From: Streptomyces sp. NBC_00539
Lineage (GTDB): Bacteria > Actinomycetota > Actinomycetes > Streptomycetales > Streptomycetaceae
Direction: 5' to 3'
Assembly (NCBI RefSeq): GCF_036346105.1
Contig: NZ_CP107811.1
Span: 620,001-684,000, forward strand
DNA length: 64,000 nucleotides
The notes under the pieces were generated by a model, which was not told the origin of the DNA, ran no database searches, and worked only from the letters and a program-made list of their open reading frames with translations. This document shows positions 8,298-17,250 of the stretch, in pieces (the first letter of the stretch is position 1; each line of letters starts with the position of its first letter). The position numbers and the translations under genes were made by a program.

Positions 8298-9974
8298 ATG
8301 CGCATCCTCGGAATCAACGCCCTCTTCCACGATCCGGCCGCCGCACTCGTCATCGACGGCCACATCGTCGCCGCCGCCGAGGAGGAACGTTTCTCCCGGC
8401 GTAAGCACGGCAAGCGCCCGGTGCCCTTCTCCGCCTGGGAACTGCCCGTACAAGCCGCTTCCTGGTGCCTGCACCGGGCCGGGCTGCGCCCCCAGGACCT
8501 CGACGCCGTGGCCTACTCCTTCGATCCGGCGCTCGCCCGGCCGGCCGCGGAGATGGGCCTGGACGATCCCTGGGACCACCTGCGGCTGACCTACGCACGC
8601 GAGGCGCCGGGCTTCTTGAGCAGCGCCCTGCCCGGGCTCGACCCCGCCCTCGTCAGGTTCGTGCCGCACCACATGGCGCACGCCGCTTCCGCCGCGTTCG
8701 CCGCCTCCGGCGCCGAGACCTCCTCGGTGCTGGTCCTGGACGGGCGCGGAGAGCGGGCCTCGCACCTGGCGGCGCGCCGCATCCACGACCGGCTGGAGCC
8801 CTTGCACTCGCAGGAACTCCCGCACTCCCTGGGCCTGGTCTACGAGGAACTCACCGCCCACCTCGGGTTCCTGCGCTCGTCCGACGAGTTCAAGGTGATG
8901 GCCCTCGCCTCCCACGGCACCCCGCGGATGCTGGCGGAACTGCGCCGCCACGTCTACCCGACCGGCGACGGCGGGTTCCGCGCGAGCGGCGTCCCCTGGC
9001 ACGAACTGTGCGCCCCCCGCGGGCCGGAGGAGCCGTGGACGCGCGACCACGCCGACGTCGCCGCCAGTGCGCAGGCCGCCTTGGAGGAGACGCTGCTGGA
9101 CCTGGCGCGCTGGCTGCACGGCAAGACCCGCGACAGCGTCCTGACCCTGGCGGGCGGTGTGGCGCTGAACTGCGTCGCCAACTCCCGGATCGCCCGCGAG
9201 GGCCCCTTCGACCGGGTGTGGGTGCAGCCCGCCGCCGGTGACGCGGGGACCGCACTGGGCGGTGCGCTGCTGCTGGCCGCGGGCGCCGGGGACGAGCCGG
9301 AGCCGATGGCCGGCGCCGACCTGGGCCGCGACTGGTCCGACGCCGAGCTCGGCGCCTGGCTCAAGACGGCGGCGGTGCCCTTCGACCGGCCGCCGGACAT
9401 CGCCGAGACCGTCGCGCGGGCGCTCGCGGACAACGCCGTCGTCGCCTGGTTCCAAGGGCGTTCGGAGTACGGGCCGCGGGCCCTCGGCCACCGTTCGCTG
9501 CTCGCTCACCCCGGACACGCGGGCAACCTGGAGCGGCTCAACGACGTGAAGGGGCGCGAGCAGTTCCGGCCCGTGGCGCCGATGGTGCTCGCCGAGCGGG
9601 CCGCGGAGATCTTCACCGGGCCCGTCCCCAGCCCGTACATGCTGTTCGTGCACGACGTGGCGCCCGAATGGCGCGAGCGGATCCCCGCCGTCGTGCACGT
9701 CGACGGCACCGCCCGCATCCAAACCGTGGACGCGGCGTACGAACCGCTGGTGGCACGGATGCTCGGCCATTTCGAGCGGCTCACGGGGTTGCCCGTGGTG
9801 GTCAACACCAGTCTGAACACGGCCGGACGGCCCATGGTGGACGATCCGCGCGACGCGCTGGAGTGCTTCGGCTCCTCCCCCGTCGACCTCCTCGCGATCG
9901 GGCCCTACGCGATCCGGCGCGGCTCGTTCTTCCGCACCGATGACCGCTCCGACGACGAAGGCTGGTCCCGATGA
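8298..9974 (+). CDS. NodU/CmcH-type carbamoyltransferase
   Basis: This 558-residue enzyme belongs to the O-carbamoyltransferases (NodU, TobZ, CmcH). The N-terminal Kae1-like part opens with LGINALFHDPAAALV and AAEEERFSRRKHGKRP. It contains the HHMAHAASA and LVLDGRGE motifs, and further on LTLAGGVALNC. The C-terminal part has QGRSEYGPRALGHRS and VVNTSLNTAGRPMV, typical of the carbamoyl-transfer domain. Family members form carbamoyl adenylate from carbamoyl phosphate and ATP and move the carbamoyl group to a sugar hydroxyl. The start is the ATG at 8298; the ribosome site is weak (AAAGG 11 nt upstream). The 3' end overlaps the GT2 gene by 4 bp (ATGA). Confidence 0.9.
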   Translation: MRILGINALFHDPAAALVIDGHIVAAAEEERFSRRKHGKRPVPFSAWELPVQAASWCLHRAGLRPQDLDAVAYSFDPALARPAAEMGLDDPWDHLRLTYAREAPGFLSSALPGLDPALVRFVPHHMAHAASAAFAASGAETSSVLVLDGRGERASHLAARRIHDRLEPLHSQELPHSLGLVYEELTAHLGFLRSSDEFKVMALASHGTPRMLAELRRHVYPTGDGGFRASGVPWHELCAPRGPEEPWTRDHADVAASAQAALEETLLDLARWLHGKTRDSVLTLAGGVALNCVANSRIAREGPFDRVWVQPAAGDAGTALGGALLLAAGAGDEPEPMAGADLGRDWSDAELGAWLKTAAVPFDRPPDIAETVARALADNAVVAWFQGRSEYGPRALGHRSLLAHPGHAGNLERLNDVKGREQFRPVAPMVLAERAAEIFTGPVPSPYMLFVHDVAPEWRERIPAVVHVDGTARIQTVDAAYEPLVARMLGHFERLTGLPVVVNTSLNTAGRPMVDDPRDALECFGSSPVDLLAIGPYAIRRGSFFRTDDRSDDEGWSR

Positions 9975-11047
9975 CCGCGTACGCCCCTGCCCGGACGGCT
10001 CCGCCGTACGCCGTGGTCGTGCCCACCCTGGGCCGGCCGAGCCTGAGCCGCTGCCTGGAGGCACTGGCCGCCTCGGCCGGGCCCAAGCCGGTCCGGGTCG
10101 TCCTCGTGGACGACCGCCCCCGGCCCGGCGGCACCCCCCTGCCGGTCGAGGTCCCGGCGTCCTTGCGCGGCGTCACCGTGACCGTGCCCGGCGGCGGCCG
10201 CGGTCCGGCCGCCGCCCGCAACACGGGCCGCCGGGAGGCGGGCGATGTCGCGCACTGGATCGTCTTCCTCGACGACGACGTGCTGCCCGGGCCCGAGTGG
10301 GGCGAGGAACTGGCCCGCGACCTCGCGGCGGCCTCCGAGCGGACCGGCGGGATCTCGGCCCGGATAGCGGTGCCGCTGCCCGGCGACCGGCGCCCCACCG
10401 ACTGGGAGCGCGGCACCGCGGGGCTGGCCACCGCGCGCTGGATCACCGCCGACATGGCCTACCGGCCCGAAGTCCTGGACGCCGTCGGCGGCTTCGACGA
10501 ACGGTTCCGCCGGGCGTTCCGCGAGGACGCCGATCTGGCCCTGCGGGTCCTGGACGCCGGCTGGAGCCTGGACGAGGGCCTGCGCCGCACCACCCATCCG
10601 GTGCGCCCGGCCGACCGCTGGGTCTCCGTGCGCCAGCAGGCGGGCAACGCCGACGACGTCCTGATGAACCGGCTGCACGGCGGCGGCTGGTGGAGCCGGG
10701 CGAGCGCGCCCCGCGGGCGGCTGCCGCGCCACCTGCTGGTCACCGGCGCCGCCGCCGGGGCCGTGTCCTGCGCCGTCATCGGCAGACGCGGCGCCGCCGT
10801 CGCGTGCGCGGCCGGGTGGCTCGCGGGTACGGCCGAGTTCGCGGGGGCGCGGATCGCCCCCGGACCGCGGACCCGGCAGGAGGTGCTGTCCATGGCGGTG
10901 ACCAGCGTGCTGATCCCGCCGGTGGCGACCTGGCACTGGCTGCGCGGGCAGTTGCGCCACCGCGGGGCGCTGCCGTGGCGGCCCCGGCCCGAGGCGGCGA
11001 CCGCCAGGGCGCCGCGCACACCGCTGCGGGAACGGGTGCCGCGATGA
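9971..11047 (+). CDS. Glycosyltransferase family 2 (GT-A fold)
   Basis: This 358-residue glycosyltransferase begins with AVVVPTLGRPSLSRCLEAL, has VVLVDDRPRP near residue 45 and a DxD-type FLDDDVLPGPEW near 99-110, followed by GGFDERFRRAFREDADLALR, the standard GT2 acceptor-side block. The C-terminal quarter contains hydrophobic stretches (around 250-290 and 305-325) that may anchor it to the membrane. Start and stop overlap the neighbouring genes by 4 bp on both sides. Donor and acceptor are not known. Confidence 0.88.
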   Translation: MTAYAPARTAPPYAVVVPTLGRPSLSRCLEALAASAGPKPVRVVLVDDRPRPGGTPLPVEVPASLRGVTVTVPGGGRGPAAARNTGRREAGDVAHWIVFLDDDVLPGPEWGEELARDLAAASERTGGISARIAVPLPGDRRPTDWERGTAGLATARWITADMAYRPEVLDAVGGFDERFRRAFREDADLALRVLDAGWSLDEGLRRTTHPVRPADRWVSVRQQAGNADDVLMNRLHGGGWWSRASAPRGRLPRHLLVTGAAAGAVSCAVIGRRGAAVACAAGWLAGTAEFAGARIAPGPRTRQEVLSMAVTSVLIPPVATWHWLRGQLRHRGALPWRPRPEAATARAPRTPLRERVPR

Positions 11048-11679
11048 CCCGGCCGCTTCCGCCCGGCCCCTGGCTTTTCGAGGCGTCCCCCCGGACCGGG
11101 GCGGGCCACGAGGCCGATCCGGGCCTGCCTCAGGCCGTGCTGTTCGACCGGGACGGCACCCTGGTCGCCGACGTGCCCTACAACGGCGACCCCGGGCGGG
11201 TGGCGCCCATGCCCACCGCCCGCGAGGCCGTGGCCGCCGTGCGCGCGCTCGGCATCCCGGTGGGTGTGGTCAGCAACCAGTCGGGCGTGGCCCGCGGCCT
11301 GCTGACGCGCCGTCAGGTGCTGGCGGTGCGCGAGCGGGTCGACGGACTGTTCGGGCCGTTCGCGGTGTGGGCGGTGTGCCCGCACGGCCCGCGCGACGCC
11401 TGCGCCTGCCGCAAGCCCGCTCCGGGCCTGGTGCTCGCCGCCTGCCGGTACCTCGGTGTGCCCCCCGAGCGGACCGTCGTCATCGGTGACATCGGGGCCG
11501 ATGTGGAGGCGGCGCGCGCGGCCGGCGCCCGGGGAGTCCTCGTACCGACCGGGCGGACCCTGCCGCAGGAGGTCGCGGCGGCCGGCGAGACGGCGCCCGA
11601 TCTGCTCGCGGCGGTCCGGCTGGTGCTGGGCGACCGCACCCCGGCGGTGGCGGCGCCCGGCCCGGGGAGCGCCCCGTGA
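11044..11679 (+). CDS. gmhB: HAD-IIIA phosphatase, GmhB-like (heptose bisphosphate phosphatase)
   Basis: This 211-residue HAD hydrolase has nucleophile and acid D35/D37 in LFDRDGTLV, motif II in VSNQSGVARG (about 77-86), a zinc-loop pattern C-x-H-x6-C-x-C in CPHGPRDACACRKP (about 117-130), and motif III in VIGDIGADV. The zinc loop and the NQSG segment are characteristic of GmhB/histidinol-phosphate phosphatases. With gmhA and hldE in the same cluster, removal of the C7 phosphate from heptose-1,7-bisphosphate is the best assignment. The start overlaps the GT2 stop (ATGA), and the stop overlaps the following GTG. The N-terminal 28 residues are extra compared with E. coli GmhB. Confidence 0.85.
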   Translation: MTRPLPPGPWLFEASPRTGAGHEADPGLPQAVLFDRDGTLVADVPYNGDPGRVAPMPTAREAVAAVRALGIPVGVVSNQSGVARGLLTRRQVLAVRERVDGLFGPFAVWAVCPHGPRDACACRKPAPGLVLAACRYLGVPPERTVVIGDIGADVEAARAAGARGVLVPTGRTLPQEVAAAGETAPDLLAAVRLVLGDRTPAVAAPGPGSAP

Positions 11680-12755
11680 GCGGGCCGCGCACGCTGGTCG
11701 TGCGGCTGGACAGCGCGGGCGACGTGCTGCTGGCCGGGCCGGCCGTGCGGGCGGTCGCGGCGGGGTCCTCCTACACCGCGATGCTCTGCGGGCCGCTCGG
11801 TGAGCCGGCCGCCCGGATCCTGCCGGGCGTGGACGACGTCCTGGTCTACGACGCCCCCTGGGTCGGGCTGGAACCCGCCCCGGCCGGCCACCGAGAGTGC
11901 GCCGGGCTGCTGGAGGCGGTCGCGGCCGGCCGGTTCGACAGGGCGCTGATCCTGGTCTCCTACCACCAGAGCCCGCTGCCGGCGGCCCTGCTGCTGAAAC
12001 TGGCGGGCGTCCCCTGGGCCGCCGCCGACTGCGAGGACTACCCCGGTTCCCTGCTGGACCTGCGTCACCGGCGCCTGCCGCACCGGCACGAGGCGCTGGC
12101 CGCTCTGGACCTGGCCCGGGACTGCGGGTTCGCGCTGCCGCGGGGCGACGACGGGGCGCTGCGCGTGCGCACCCCTCCCGACACCGCGCACCTGACCGGG
12201 CCGGAGCCCTACGTGGTGCTGCACCCCGGAGCGGCCGCCCCGGCCCGGTCGTGGACCGCCCCGCGGGCGGCGCGGGCCGCCGAGGCGCTCAGCGGCGCGG
12301 GCTACCGGCTGGTGGTCACCGGCAGCCGGGCCGAGAAGGACCTGACCGCCAAGGTGGCGGGCGGCCACGCACTGGACCTCGGCGGCGTCACCGCCGATCT
12401 GGCGGAGCTGGCGGGCGTCCTCGCGGGCGCCCGGGTCGTGCTCACCGGCAACACCGGTCCCGCGCACCTCGCGGCGGCGGCGGGCACCCCCGTCGCCTGC
12501 CTGTTCGCGCCGGTGGTTCCCGCCGAGCGCTGGCGTCCGTACGGCGTGCCGCACGTACTGCTGGGCGACCAGGGGGCCCGCTGCGCGCAGACCCGGGCCC
12601 GCCGGTGTCCGGTGGAGGGCCACCCCTGCCTGGACGGTGTGAGCGACGTGGAGGTGCTGGCGGCGGTGGCGACGCTGGGCGGCGGAACGGCACAGGGGAC
12701 ACAGCCGGCCCGGCCGGGCGGCTCATCCGAAACGGAGCGAGGAGCGAGGGTATGA
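11676..12755 (+). CDS. Glycosyltransferase family 9 (heptosyltransferase-like)
   Basis: This 359-residue GT-B enzyme of family GT9 (ADP-heptose:LPS heptosyltransferases) opens with VVRLDSAGDVLLAGPAVRAV. It has YVVLHPGAAAPARSWTAPRAA at the start of the second domain and VVLTGNTGPAHLAAAAGTPVACLF in the donor-binding region. Gram-positive GT9 proteins beside gmhA/hldE are taken to transfer heptose to a non-LPS acceptor. The GTG start overlaps the HAD gene stop, and the next ATG overlaps its own stop. The last 25 residues are low-complexity. Confidence 0.87.
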   Translation: MSGPRTLVVRLDSAGDVLLAGPAVRAVAAGSSYTAMLCGPLGEPAARILPGVDDVLVYDAPWVGLEPAPAGHRECAGLLEAVAAGRFDRALILVSYHQSPLPAALLLKLAGVPWAAADCEDYPGSLLDLRHRRLPHRHEALAALDLARDCGFALPRGDDGALRVRTPPDTAHLTGPEPYVVLHPGAAAPARSWTAPRAARAAEALSGAGYRLVVTGSRAEKDLTAKVAGGHALDLGGVTADLAELAGVLAGARVVLTGNTGPAHLAAAAGTPVACLFAPVVPAERWRPYGVPHVLLGDQGARCAQTRARRCPVEGHPCLDGVSDVEVLAAVATLGGGTAQGTQPARPGGSSETERGARV

Positions 12756-13717
12756 ACATCCTGCTGTGGCACGTGCACGGGTCCTGGACCACCGCCTTCG
12801 TCCAGGGGCCGCACACGTATCTGGTGCCCGTGACCCCGGGGCGCGACCCGGACGGTCTGGGGCGGGCCCGCACCTTCTCCTGGCCGGACTCGGTCAAGGA
12901 GGTGACGCCCGGGGAACTCCGCGACAGCCCCGTGGACCTGGTCGTCCTCCAGCGGCCGCACGAGGCGGAGCTCGCCGAACGCTGGCTGGGCGGCCGCCGC
13001 CCGGGCCGGGACGTGCCGGCCGTCTACCTGGAGCACAACGCGCCCGACGGGGAGGTCCCCTGCACCCGGCACCCCTTCGCCGACCGCGACGACCTGACCC
13101 TCGTCCACGTCACGCACTTCAACCGGCTGTTCTGGGACAGCGGCTCCACCCGGACCGAGGTGGTCGAACACGGGATCGTCGACCCGGGACACCTGTACTC
13201 GGGCCACCTCCCCCGGGCCGCCGTCGTCGTCAACGACCCCGTGCGCAGAGGCCGCTACACCGGTACGGACCTGCTGGCCGCGCTCGGCGAAGCGGTGCCG
13301 CTCGACGTCTTCGGGATGCGCACGGAGGGCCTCGCCGACCACCTGGGCGTGCCGGCCGACCAGTGCCGCAGCGCCGACCTCCCCCAGCAGGCCCTGCACG
13401 AGGCGATGGCCGCGCGCCGGATGTACATCCACCCGGTGCGCTGGACCTCGCTGGGGCTCTCGCTCCTGGAGGCCATGCACCTGGGCATGCCCGTCGTCGC
13501 GCTGGCCACGACCGAGGTGGTGGAGGCCGTACCGCCCGGCACGGGAACGCTGTCGACCCGCCCCGAGGTGCTGGCGCGGGCCGCCCGGCTCTACCGGGAG
13601 GACCCGCAGGCAGCCGCCGAGGACGGCGCGCGGGCCCGCCAGGCCGTCCTGGAACGGTACGGACTCAAGCGCTTCCTGGCCGACTGGGAGCGCGTGATCA
13701 CGGAGGTCTGCTCATGA
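12752..13717 (+). CDS. Glycosyltransferase (GT4-like, GT-B fold)
   Basis: This 321-residue putative glycosyltransferase begins MNILLWHVHGSWTTAFVQG. A C-terminal block MYIHPVRWTSLGLSLLEAMHLGMPVV matches the E-x7-E donor-binding region of GT4-like enzymes, with the usual proline-glycine pattern. The N-terminal half has few family hallmarks (YLEHNAP, VVEHGIVDP). It overlaps both neighbours by 4 bp, so it is clearly part of the same operon. The ATG at 12752 is set by the overlap and by a GAGCGAGGG stretch just before it. Confidence 0.82.
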   Translation: MNILLWHVHGSWTTAFVQGPHTYLVPVTPGRDPDGLGRARTFSWPDSVKEVTPGELRDSPVDLVVLQRPHEAELAERWLGGRRPGRDVPAVYLEHNAPDGEVPCTRHPFADRDDLTLVHVTHFNRLFWDSGSTRTEVVEHGIVDPGHLYSGHLPRAAVVVNDPVRRGRYTGTDLLAALGEAVPLDVFGMRTEGLADHLGVPADQCRSADLPQQALHEAMAARRMYIHPVRWTSLGLSLLEAMHLGMPVVALATTEVVEAVPPGTGTLSTRPEVLARAARLYREDPQAAAEDGARARQAVLERYGLKRFLADWERVITEVCS

Positions 13718-14958
13718 CGCCGCGCACGCGCCCCGCCGCGGGCAGTCTGTCCATCGCCCTGGTTTCCGAGCACGCGAGTCCCCTGGCCGCCCTGGGCGGA
13801 GTCGACGCGGGCGGCCAGAACGTGCACGTGGCCCGTCTGGCGGGGGCGCTCGCCGACCGCGGCCACCGGGTGACCGTGTACACCCGGTGGGACTCCAGGG
13901 ACCTGCCGGTCACCACACCACTGCGGCCGGGCGTACTGGTCCACCACGTGCCGGCCGGACCGGCGGAGCAGCTGCCCAAGGACGAACTGCTCCCGCACAT
14001 GCTGGAGTTCGCCCGCTACCTCGCGCTGGAGTGGCAGGAGCGGGGACCCGATGTGGTGCACTCCCACTTCTGGATGTCGGGGCTGGCCTCGCTCCAGGTC
14101 GCGCGTGAGCTGCGGCTGCCGCTGCTGCACACCTACCACGCGCTCGGCACGGTGAAGCGGCGCCACCAGGGCCACGCCGACCCCAGCCCGCCGGCCCGGA
14201 TCTCCTGCGAGGTGCAGGTGGGGCTCGGCTGTGACCGGGTCGTGGCCACCTGCCGGGACGAGGTCGCGGAGCTGGCCGGCATGGGGGTGCCCACCGAGAA
14301 GGTGGACGTGGTGCCCTGCGGGGTGGATCCGCAGGAGTTCGCCCCCGAGGGCCCGGTCGCCGAGCGGGGCCCCCACCGGTACCGGCTGCTCCAGCTGGGC
14401 CGGCTGGTCCCCCGCAAGGGGGCCGCCGTCGCCATCACCGCCCTGGCCGGCCTGCCGGACGCGGAACTCGTCGTCGCGGGCGGCCCTCCGCCGGAGCGGG
14501 TCGACGCGGACCCGGAGGTCCGCAGGCTGCGGGACCTGGCGCGGACCGCCGGGGTCGGCGACCGGGTCCGCTTCACCGGCGGGGTGCCCAGCGCCGAGGT
14601 GCCGGCCCTGCTGCGCAGCGCCGACGTGGTGCTCTGCCCCGCGGACTACGAACCGTTCGGGATCGTTCCGTTGGAGGCCATGGCCTGCGGCCGGGCGGTC
14701 GTCGCCAGTGAGGTGGGCGGACAGCGCGACACCGTCGCCGACCGCGTCACCGGCCGGCTGGTGCCGCCCGGCGACGCGCGGGCCCTGACCGCGGCCGTCG
14801 CCGAGCTGCTTGCCGATCCCGCCCTGCGGGAGGCGTACGGTGCCGCGGGCCGGAGCCGGGTGATGAGCCGGTTCGGCTGGGCGAGCGTCGCCGCGGCCAC
14901 CGAGGCGGCCTACCGCTCGGTGCTCAGCGCCCGCATGGCGGTGGCCCGAGCCCTCTGA
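13714..14958 (+). CDS. Glycosyltransferase family 4
   Basis: This 414-residue GT-B glycosyltransferase has the N-terminal glycine-rich motif LGGVDAGGQNVHV (about 27-39), typical of sucrose-phosphate-synthase/MshA-like GT4 proteins. It also has VVHSHFWMSGL, LLQLGRLVPRKG at the start of the C-terminal domain, and the donor block PADYEPFGIVPLEAMACGRAVVAS with both glutamates. It starts in an ATGA overlap with the preceding gene. After it the chain of overlaps stops for 199 bp. Donor and acceptor unknown. Confidence 0.9.
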   Translation: MTPRTRPAAGSLSIALVSEHASPLAALGGVDAGGQNVHVARLAGALADRGHRVTVYTRWDSRDLPVTTPLRPGVLVHHVPAGPAEQLPKDELLPHMLEFARYLALEWQERGPDVVHSHFWMSGLASLQVARELRLPLLHTYHALGTVKRRHQGHADPSPPARISCEVQVGLGCDRVVATCRDEVAELAGMGVPTEKVDVVPCGVDPQEFAPEGPVAERGPHRYRLLQLGRLVPRKGAAVAITALAGLPDAELVVAGGPPPERVDADPEVRRLRDLARTAGVGDRVRFTGGVPSAEVPALLRSADVVLCPADYEPFGIVPLEAMACGRAVVASEVGGQRDTVADRVTGRLVPPGDARALTAAVAELLADPALREAYGAAGRSRVMSRFGWASVAAATEAAYRSVLSARMAVARAL

Positions 14959-15157
14959 CGCCTCGTTCCCCGGTCGAGCTCCGCCTCGCTACCGCTCCGG
15001 CCGCGTGCCCGCCCTCGTTCCTCGGGTGGACCCGCAACCTGCGCTCCAGCTCGGCTGCGCTTCTCCACCCCGTCCGGACCCCGACCGCGCACTACCGACT
15101 ACCGAAGGAGGGACGGGTACGGCCGCGGCCCCCGGGCCGGGCCGGCGCCCGGCCGCC

Positions 15158-15832
15158 ATGACCGATCACTTCGCACTCGACGGCGCGCACCGGCACTGCC
15201 AGTCGCTCCAGGACGCGCTGGACCGGCTGCGCAGCCACGGCCTCGGCCGGCTCGGAGACTGGGGCGCCCGGCTCGCGTCCGTACTGCCCGCGGGCGGCCG
15301 GCTGCTGGCCGCGGGCAACGGCGGCAGCGCCGCCCAGGCCCAGCACCTGACCGCCGAACTGGTGGGGCGCTACCGGCAGGAACGCCCGGCCTACTCGGCC
15401 ATCGCCCTGCACGCGGAGACCTCCAGCGTCACCGCCATCGGCAACGACTACGGGTTCGACCAGGTGTTCGCCCGCCAGGTGGCGGCGCACGGCCGTCCGG
15501 GCGACGTCCTCGTACTGCTGTCCACCTCGGGCCGCAGCCCCAACCTCATCTCGGCCGCCATCGCCGGCCGCACCGCCGGCATGGAGGTGTGGGCGATGAC
15601 CGGTCCCGGGCCCAACCCGCTGGCCGAGGCCGCGCACGAGGCGCTGCACGTCGACGCGCCCGCCACCGCCACCGTGCAGGAGACCCACCTCGTGGCGGTC
15701 CACCTGCTGTGCGAGGCCTTCGACTCCGCCGCCGCCACTCCCGGCGGTGCCCGTCCGGCGGCCCGCGGCCGCGACCGCGCCGCGGGGACGAAGCGGACCG
15801 GGGCGGTACCCGTCTTCCGGAGGCTGCCGTGA
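15158..15832 (+). CDS. gmhA: Phosphoheptose isomerase (SIS domain)
   Basis: This 224-residue SIS-domain protein has AAGNGGSAAQAQHLTAELVGR, the signature of sedoheptulose-7-phosphate isomerase, then SSVTAIGNDYGFDQVFARQV, LLSTSGRSPN and QETHLVAVHLLCEAF. It converts sedoheptulose 7-phosphate to D-glycero-D-manno-heptose 7-phosphate, the first step to ADP-heptose. The start is the ATG at 15158, which has no good ribosome site. A strong GGAGGGA at 15107-15113 has no start codon at the right distance. The C-terminus carries about 35 extra basic residues. The stop overlaps the hldE GTG. Confidence 0.92.
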   Translation: MTDHFALDGAHRHCQSLQDALDRLRSHGLGRLGDWGARLASVLPAGGRLLAAGNGGSAAQAQHLTAELVGRYRQERPAYSAIALHAETSSVTAIGNDYGFDQVFARQVAAHGRPGDVLVLLSTSGRSPNLISAAIAGRTAGMEVWAMTGPGPNPLAEAAHEALHVDAPATATVQETHLVAVHLLCEAFDSAAATPGGARPAARGRDRAAGTKRTGAVPVFRRLP

Positions 15833-17223
15833 GCGGGCACCAGCCGCTCGTGGTGGTGGGCGACGCCCTGCTGGACGAGGACATCGAGGGCGTCTCCACC
15901 CGCATGTCCCCCGACGCGCCGGCGCCCGTCGTCGACGTCACGGGCGCACGGCGGCGGCCCGGCGGCGCGGGTCTCGCGGCCGCGCTGGCGGCGCGGGGCG
16001 GGCGCGAGGTGGTCCTGGTCACCGCGCTGGGCGAGGACGAGGCCAGCGCGACCGTACGCACCGCGCTGCGCGGGCGGGTCCATCTGGTGGAGATCCCCCT
16101 CGACGGCGACCTGCCGGTCAAGACCCGCGTCCTGGCCGGCGGGCGCCCCCTGGTCCGGATCGACCGCGGGGGAGGTACGCCCGGCGCCCCGGCCGGCGCG
16201 GTGCGCGAGGCCCTGGAGCAGGCCGGGACGGTACTCGTCGCCGACTACGGGCGCCGGACCGCCCGCGCCGTACGGGAGCTGCTGGAGGCGGTGGCCCCCC
16301 GGGTCCCGCTGGTGTGGGACCCGCACCCCAAGGGGGACGACCCGGTCCCCGGGGCCCGTCTGGTCACGCCGAACGCGGGCGAGACCCGGGCGCTGAGCGA
16401 CATCGAGGGGGTCTCCCTGCGGGCGTACGCGCAGCGGGGCGAGGAGCTGGCGGGGCGGTGGCGCGCCGCGGCGGTGGCGGTGACCCTCGGCGAGCGCGGG
16501 GTGCTGCTGACGCGGCCCGGCGCGCAGACGCCGATGCTGGTCCCGGCGCCGTACCGCGCCGAGGGCGACCCGTGCGGCGCGGGCGACTGCTTCGCCGCCG
16601 CCACGGCGGCGGCGCTGGCCGACGGGGCGCTGCCGGAGGAGGCGGTGGAGCGGGGGGTGGCCGAGGCGGCCGCCTTCGTCGCGGCCGGCGGGGCGGGCAA
16701 CCCTGCCCTGTGGCAGACCGGCGCCGCCGCGCCACGGCGGGCCCGGGAGCGGGACGCTTTCGCGCTGGCCCGCGAGGTCAGGGCGCGCGGCGGCACGGTG
16801 GTGGCCACGGGCGGCTGCTTCGACCTGCTGCACGCCGGGCACGTGGGGCTGCTGGAGAGCGCCCGGCGGATCGGCGACTGCCTGATCGTGTGCGTCAACT
16901 CCGACGCCTCGCTGGGCCGCCTCAAGGGGCCCGGGCGGCCGCTGAACCCGCTCGCGGACCGGATGCGGGTACTGGGGGCGCTCGGCAGCGTGGACGCGGT
17001 GGCGCCGTTCGAGGAGGACACCCCGGAGCGGCTGCTGGACCGGCTGCGGCCCGACGTGTGGGTCAAGGGCGGCGACTACTCGGCCGGGGAGCTCCCGGAG
17101 GCCGAGGTGCTGCGGCGGTGGGGCGGGCAGGCGGTGGTCCTGCCGTACCTCGACGGCCGCTCCACCACCTCACTCGCCCACCGGGCGGCCCGGGCCGCCC
17201 GGCCCGTGGCCCCGACGCCCTGA
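15829..17223 (+). CDS. hldE: Bifunctional heptose-7-P kinase / heptose-1-P adenylyltransferase
   Basis: This 464-residue fused enzyme carries both activities. Residues about 1-310 are a PfkB-type sugar kinase (GDALLDEDIEG at 11-21, GGAGLAAALAARG, DPCGAGDCFAAA with the catalytic Asp near 245). Residues about 325-460 are a nucleotidyltransferase with GGCFDLLHAGHVGLLE (HxGH-type), KGPGRPLN and VKGGDYS. Together they phosphorylate heptose-7-phosphate at C1 and, after GmhB, adenylate heptose-1-phosphate to ADP-heptose. The order and fusion match E. coli HldE. The GTG start lies in a 4-bp overlap with gmhA. No HldD epimerase is seen in the window, so the product may remain ADP-D,D-heptose unless HldD is encoded elsewhere. 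Confidence 0.92.
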   Translation: MSGHQPLVVVGDALLDEDIEGVSTRMSPDAPAPVVDVTGARRRPGGAGLAAALAARGGREVVLVTALGEDEASATVRTALRGRVHLVEIPLDGDLPVKTRVLAGGRPLVRIDRGGGTPGAPAGAVREALEQAGTVLVADYGRRTARAVRELLEAVAPRVPLVWDPHPKGDDPVPGARLVTPNAGETRALSDIEGVSLRAYAQRGEELAGRWRAAAVAVTLGERGVLLTRPGAQTPMLVPAPYRAEGDPCGAGDCFAAATAAALADGALPEEAVERGVAEAAAFVAAGGAGNPALWQTGAAAPRRARERDAFALAREVRARGGTVVATGGCFDLLHAGHVGLLESARRIGDCLIVCVNSDASLGRLKGPGRPLNPLADRMRVLGALGSVDAVAPFEEDTPERLLDRLRPDVWVKGGDYSAGELPEAEVLRRWGGQAVVLPYLDGRSTTSLAHRAARAARPVAPTP

Positions 17224-17250
17224 CGTGTGCCCGCTTCCCCGGGAGGTCCC

